Source: Kribbella rubisoli
Lineage (GTDB): Bacteria > Actinomycetota > Actinomycetes > Propionibacteriales > Kribbellaceae
Reading direction: 5' to 3'
Assembly: GCF_004217145.1 (NCBI RefSeq)
Contig: NZ_SHKR01000013.1
Location: forward strand, 744,001-808,000
DNA: 64,000 nt
Positions 61,701-64,000 of the stretch are shown one piece after another. Numbering within the stretch: the first letter of the stretch is position 1; every line of letters starts with the position of its first letter. The position numbers and the translations under genes are program-made. The notes under the pieces are model-generated. The model saw only the letters and a list, made by a program, of their open reading frames with translations, did no database searches and had not been told where the DNA came from.

Positions 61701-62236
61701 ACGACGACTGGTCTCTCCGGCTCACGGAGGACGGCGTACCAATCGTCTCGCAGGACACACTCATCTCGTTGCGCGTCGCCGACCCGCAGAACTCCATCGC
61801 CGAGCGATGGCTGCCCGAGGACGTCTATGACCACGCGTTCGACGCCTGGGAGGTCGCCCGTGACAGCGTGTACGCAGCATGGAAGGAACTGACCGACCCG
61901 AACGCGTTCCAGCCCGACCTGCCGCTGTCGTTCCGTGACGCGTATTCGCTGGTGCTTCGCAAGGGCGGGTACCTCGGAAGGGACGCTCAGATCGCTCTCG
62001 CCAACCGACTGCGCAGCGTCCCTACCGCCAAGGTCGCCCGGCAGGTGCGCAGCGCCCTCAACCAGGGTGCCACCGATGAACAGCGCATCGGGCTCATCGC
62101 CGAAGTCCTCGACGAGGCCGGCATCACCGCCCCGCCGCCGCGCGAGCCATTGGCTGACATCGAGAAGCACGAGGTCCGCCTCGTGACGTGGCTGGCGGTC
62201 AAGGGAACTAGGTCCGTTGACGGGACCGCCGGATGA
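58775..62236 (+). CDS. PLD-nuclease/SNF2-helicase fusion
   Basis: 1153 residues from ATG 58775 inside the methyltransferase stop. An N-terminal phospholipase D-like domain has IATAYINPAGFALLADEL and RRYTGGFLHGKTYLVED (H-x-K near 150) with GSSNMTYAGLAHNAEL. A SNF2/RapA-like helicase follows: Walker A VADEVGLGKTF (near 279), DEAH in LIVIDEAHNLR (near 365), VVLLTATPVNN, and ILFTTDVLAEGVNLQQAGQMINYDLPWNPMRIVQRHGRVDRIGS (near 811). One HKD motif implies dimerisation. It probably translocates on DNA and cleaves foreign DNA. The next gene overlaps its stop by 4 bp. Confidence 0.9.
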   Translation: MTQLPDFATNRAPSDATSTVADKVNELFRLLRENKVTAPPIAIATAYINPAGFALLADELETAPRVRLLLGAEPVEDSVRAITLGDSDQDARRDAAIANHQAWLEAERDTMGFARVPTSDAKRMVEWLQSVDSEGSAKVEVRRYTGGFLHGKTYLVEDGAAQAAIAGSSNMTYAGLAHNAELNLGTGGGTHSAGKVREWLEHFWSLSDPYDLAELYGRLWDPHTPWSVYLRMLWELYGEHLDADENPNVRTGLHLTRFQADGVARMERLLDEHGGVLVADEVGLGKTFLAGEVIYRTANVNRQRVLVVAPAALKSSMWEPFLETHDFSRWVKVYSYEEVRNRLDPDKGPIDAFMQEVEDYSLIVIDEAHNLRNSGAQRSGAVDRVITAGSPKRVVLLTATPVNNSLNDLETLVKYFIRDDARFASLGIPSIREYIKQAQAIDPANLTPEHLFDLMDQVAVRRTRKFVKEHYANELIIGPDGKPTTIKFPQPKVRRIDYGLDADGLALIDAMVYALDDPADPHTPRAWEDRSRDPKRLMLARYLSSMYTVDHDLQEYQITNAGLLRSGLLKRLESSPQALHASLEKMIVSHESFLSALGKGFVLKGEALSEWVSSDSDDLDEFVAEFDKDDQIESVDGYHLSELQVDVDSDITLLRELRDLAEVVIDGIEPKAERLIEELIQIAAEAQRVDPRGLSHADRRKVIIFSAFTDTILPIHETVVKAIENAPAGSPLADYRERVAPPIMGSYARTHERGASGGVDQGGRASTIAGFAPATAGPRNAAGEPSAKDEFDILFTTDVLAEGVNLQQAGQMINYDLPWNPMRIVQRHGRVDRIGSKHDYVYLGLFFPAERLDALLELESRLEAKLALADAAIGAGEVLPGRGPGHEVNLADDQVIEEFERLLDAGGSSASLSGEEYRRRLFGAFSMEPVLKSDVLSLPYGSGSGFVNPVVHGNGYVFCVKIGKSAKPWFRYVPANDDWSLRLTEDGVPIVSQDTLISLRVADPQNSIAERWLPEDVYDHAFDAWEVARDSVYAAWKELTDPNAFQPDLPLSFRDAYSLVLRKGGYLGRDAQIALANRLRSVPTAKVARQVRSALNQGATDEQRIGLIAEVLDEAGITAPPPREPLADIEKHEVRLVTWLAVKGTRSVDGTAG

Positions 62237-63330
62237 CCTTTGATGCACGTCACTCAGTCGACAAGGGACTGCATCACCTTGCCGGCCGACTCGACCCGAT
62301 CATCGGCGCGAAGCTAGGCCCGAGCCTTCGCGGCTTGCCGTGGCCGACGGTACTGACCGAGTTGGACAAGATGCGTGGCAAGCCGCCGAAGTCCTACGTC
62401 TCGACCGACCTTCAGGCACAGCTCAAGGCCATCACAGAACGGCTCGGCAACCTCGGCTTCCCGTTCGACGACCACACACGCTTGGTGAGCGCGCTCGGCA
62501 GCGAGCTGCGGATTGTCCGTAACCGCTGGGCCCACCACGACGAGCTGACCACGCTGGATGCGTGGCGTGCCCACGACTTCGCAGTTCGACTGCTGGAGCA
62601 CTTCGGCGACGGCCCGGGTATTGCCGGTGCAAGCAAGTTGAGGGACGAGGCGTTCAACGAGCTGGTTGAGGAGAAGGGCGTCGCTTCGCACGTCGCTCCC
62701 GCAACTATGGCGCCTGTTGCGGCTCCGAAGCCCGCCGTGAAGGAGCCCCGCGCCGCTGACGTCGTCCGCCCCGACCCGGCCATGCTCACTCGCGCCGACC
62801 CGACCAGCACCCCGACCATCGGAGCGGGCCGTTTCGAGTTCGAGCCGTGGGCAGTCGTGCTCGTAGGCGACGTCTCCGTCCTCGACGACCTCCCCAAGAA
62901 GGTTGCAAAGGAAAAGGTCCGCGCCGTCGCGACCGAGATCGCCGAGTTCGAGGGGCCGATCCACATCGACAGGCTGGCGCAGCTCACGGCGGCCTCGTTT
63001 GGCGTCCAGCGTCTATGGCCTGCGCGCGAGAAGAGGCTGACCTACCAGATCAGGCAGACCGGCCTGCTGGTCGACGACGAAAGGTTCGTGTGGCCGAGCG
63101 AGCTCGACTCGAAAACCTGGCGCGAGTTCCGCCCCAACGACAGCACTGTCGATCGACCGTTCACCGAGATCAGCCCGGTGGAGATCGTGAACGCCATGCG
63201 CCTACTGAAGACCGCCACGCCGAGCCTCAGTGACGCCAGCCTCGACGCCGCCACTCTCCAGACTTTCGGGCGCAAGCGCAAGACCAAGCAGTTCGCCGTC
63301 CACCTTGACAAGGCGCGGGCACTACTCTGA
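62233..63330 (+). CDS. Swt1-type HEPN / DUF3320-like protein
   Basis: 365 residues from ATG 62233, overlapping the helicase stop. The N-terminal domain matches Swt1-like HEPN domains: ELRIVRNRWAHHDELTTLDAWRAHDFAVRLLEHF gives R96-x4-H101 as the predicted RNase site. After a Pro/Ala linker (about 155-195), the C-terminal domain (VATEIAEFEGPIHIDRLAQLTAASFGVQRLWPAREKRLTYQIRQTGLL ... ISPVEIVNAMRLLK) follows DUF3320 with its HTH-like helices. It may be an RNase effector or a dock for the helicase. Last gene of the operon. Confidence 0.85.
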   Translation: MTFDARHSVDKGLHHLAGRLDPIIGAKLGPSLRGLPWPTVLTELDKMRGKPPKSYVSTDLQAQLKAITERLGNLGFPFDDHTRLVSALGSELRIVRNRWAHHDELTTLDAWRAHDFAVRLLEHFGDGPGIAGASKLRDEAFNELVEEKGVASHVAPATMAPVAAPKPAVKEPRAADVVRPDPAMLTRADPTSTPTIGAGRFEFEPWAVVLVGDVSVLDDLPKKVAKEKVRAVATEIAEFEGPIHIDRLAQLTAASFGVQRLWPAREKRLTYQIRQTGLLVDDERFVWPSELDSKTWREFRPNDSTVDRPFTEISPVEIVNAMRLLKTATPSLSDASLDAATLQTFGRKRKTKQFAVHLDKARALL

Positions 63331-63680
63331 GGGCCTCAGGTAGCGGAGACCTCAACGGGATGTGGAAATGCTGGCCACCGGCCTGCACTCGTCGCCGTCA
63401 GCGGGGGCAGTCTTCAAGGAGGCCAATGAGCGAGAAACGAACTGGCCAGTCGACACGCTCGCGCTTCTCCGCGTTCTTCCACCAGCAGCTGCCGACCGGG
63501 GAGACGGCCAACTTCCCGCGATCTCGACCATCTTGAGTTGTTGTCCGCCTTTACTCGGCAAAATCAACGGAAGACGCTGGCTGAGCATGGTCACCAATGA
63601 GAAGCCTGGTGCCGTGAATCCGCAGGTCACGGGTAGGTTTCGCCAATTGATGACCAACGATGAGCGTATTCTTGCCAGTT
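63331..63680. other. Right end of the island, no supported gene
   Basis: A frame from 63362 runs through to 63736, crossing attR, but its predicted product shows no recognised domain. The sequence probably holds recombination and integrase-arm sites. I found no obvious repeats matching the left end apart from the att core. Confidence 0.45.
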
Positions 63681-63717
63681 TCCGCGGGTTGTGGGTTCGA
63701 GTCCCACGGGGCCTACC
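63681..63717 (+). repeat. attR: right 37-bp attachment repeat
   Basis: Identical to 26410-26446, the end of tRNA-Lys. Only the tRNA 3' part is present, so this copy does not encode a tRNA. It marks the junction with the chromosome on the right. Confidence 0.95.
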
Positions 63718-63775
63718 TTTGAAGAATGGTCTCTGAGCTGCGTAAGCAGGTTGGAGGCCATTGTCGGGTTTGCGG

Positions 63776-64000
63776 CTACTCGGCTAGGAGGAGGAATTGG
63801 AAGCCGGTGAGGGCTGCGTGGTTGGTTCCGTTGAAGGTGGCCGGGATCTTGCCGTAGGACATCGTCGCGGTGGCTGTGCCGTTGAACTTGCTGAAGCCGT
63901 ACTGGTAGCCCGTGTCGGTGTCGTGGTCGACGGCGGTGATGATGGTGGCGCCGTTGACGCCGCACTTGTTGACGACCAGGGACTCGTATGCCGCCCAGCC
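63776..64000 (-). CDS. 3' end of a gene continuing beyond the window (secreted-type beta protein, unidentified)
   Basis: The last 74 codons are seen, ending ...TGFQFLLLAE-stop at 63776-63778. The fragment contains YESLVVNKCGVNGATIITAVDHDTDTGYQYGFSKFNGTATATMSYGKI, Thr/Gly-rich beta-strand sequence with a cysteine, typical of exported actinobacterial proteins. Too little is visible to name it. Codon bias matches the chromosome. Confidence 0.6.
   Translation of the reverse strand, partial: GWAAYESLVVNKCGVNGATIITAVDHDTDTGYQYGFSKFNGTATATMSYGKIPATFNGTNHAALTGFQFLLLAE

Larger units (their letters stand above)
26410..63717. mobile_element. Genomic island (integrative element) in tRNA-Lys, about 37.3 kb
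   Basis: It is bounded by a 37-bp perfect direct repeat, 26410-26446 in the tRNA 3' end and 63681-63717. A tyrosine integrase lies 243 bp inside the left end. The cargo includes AbiE, a MobF relaxase, an XRE regulator, a deaminase toxin/immunity pair, two restriction-like gene sets, and IS481 debris. Base composition is less GC-rich around 41.5-48 kb. No FtsK/TraB translocase or type IV secretion genes were seen, so it looks mobilisable rather than self-transmissible. An internal decayed copy of its left end at 51346 indicates two tandem elements. Confidence 0.9.

Noticed and set aside
54624..63330. Complete DISARM or BREX system
   Set aside because: DISARM needs DrmA and DrmB, and BREX needs PglZ and BrxC; none is present. 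Only individual parts are similar.
1..64000. CRISPR array
   Set aside because: No regularly spaced short direct repeats were seen anywhere in the window and no cas gene was recognised.

Overview
The window is high-GC actinobacterial DNA with strong G/C bias at third codon positions, frequent GTG/TTG starts and many short convergent or 4-bp coding overlaps. Gene content (GAF-ANTAR regulator, SAV2177-type methyltransferase, MocR, ROK and LacI regulators, CGNR zinc finger, G5/Excalibur lipoprotein) and the habitual 'cgtac' codon context suggest a soil actinomycete near Kribbella/Propionibacteriales. The genus is an inference; no rRNA is present.

Positions 1-26371 are ordinary chromosome: acetyltransferases, sugar regulators (ROK, two LacI types), an NhaA-thioredoxin fusion, a FAD oxidase with a divergent MocR regulator, a LysR gene overlapping a class A beta-lactamase-like gene, and RidA. 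A TPP riboswitch controls thiS-thiG. A LacI gene sits beside a large secreted glycosidase whose upstream region has a LacI-type palindrome. YceI and other small genes follow. Between 3.5 and 4.8 kb is a repeat-rich stretch with a DinB gene remnant.

A tRNA-Lys(TTT) at 26372-26444 starts a genomic island of about 37.3 kb. The last 37 bp of the tRNA region (26410-26446) recur exactly at 63681-63717. A tyrosine integrase with an internal HTH insertion lies just inside. The left part of the island (26.4-51.3 kb) has integrase, AbiE toxin-antitoxin, a MobF relaxase/helicase, an XRE regulator with a cluster of small genes, a primase-like fragment, a DddA-type (SCP1.201) deaminase toxin with Imm1 immunity gene, a GHKL ATPase-nuclease divergent from a DNA methyltransferase, a CoiA-like nuclease, a Ser/Thr kinase, a phosphoribosyltransferase-like protein with a divergent winged-helix gene, and a broken IS481 transposase.

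At 51346-51635 the start of the island (end of the att core, leader and integrase 5' end) is repeated in decayed form. The island therefore looks like two elements integrated in tandem. The right-hand element (51.3-63.7 kb) carries a DUF262/DUF1524 (GmrSD-like) nuclease, a small winged-helix-like protein, and a tightly overlapping operon of a 1384-aa DNA methyltransferase, a 1153-aa PLD-SNF2 helicase and a Swt1-HEPN/DUF3320-like protein. That operon is a candidate restriction/defence system matching no complete system I can name. The GHKL-nuclease/methyltransferase pair is a second candidate. Chromosomal sequence resumes after 63717 with the 3' end of a minus-strand gene.
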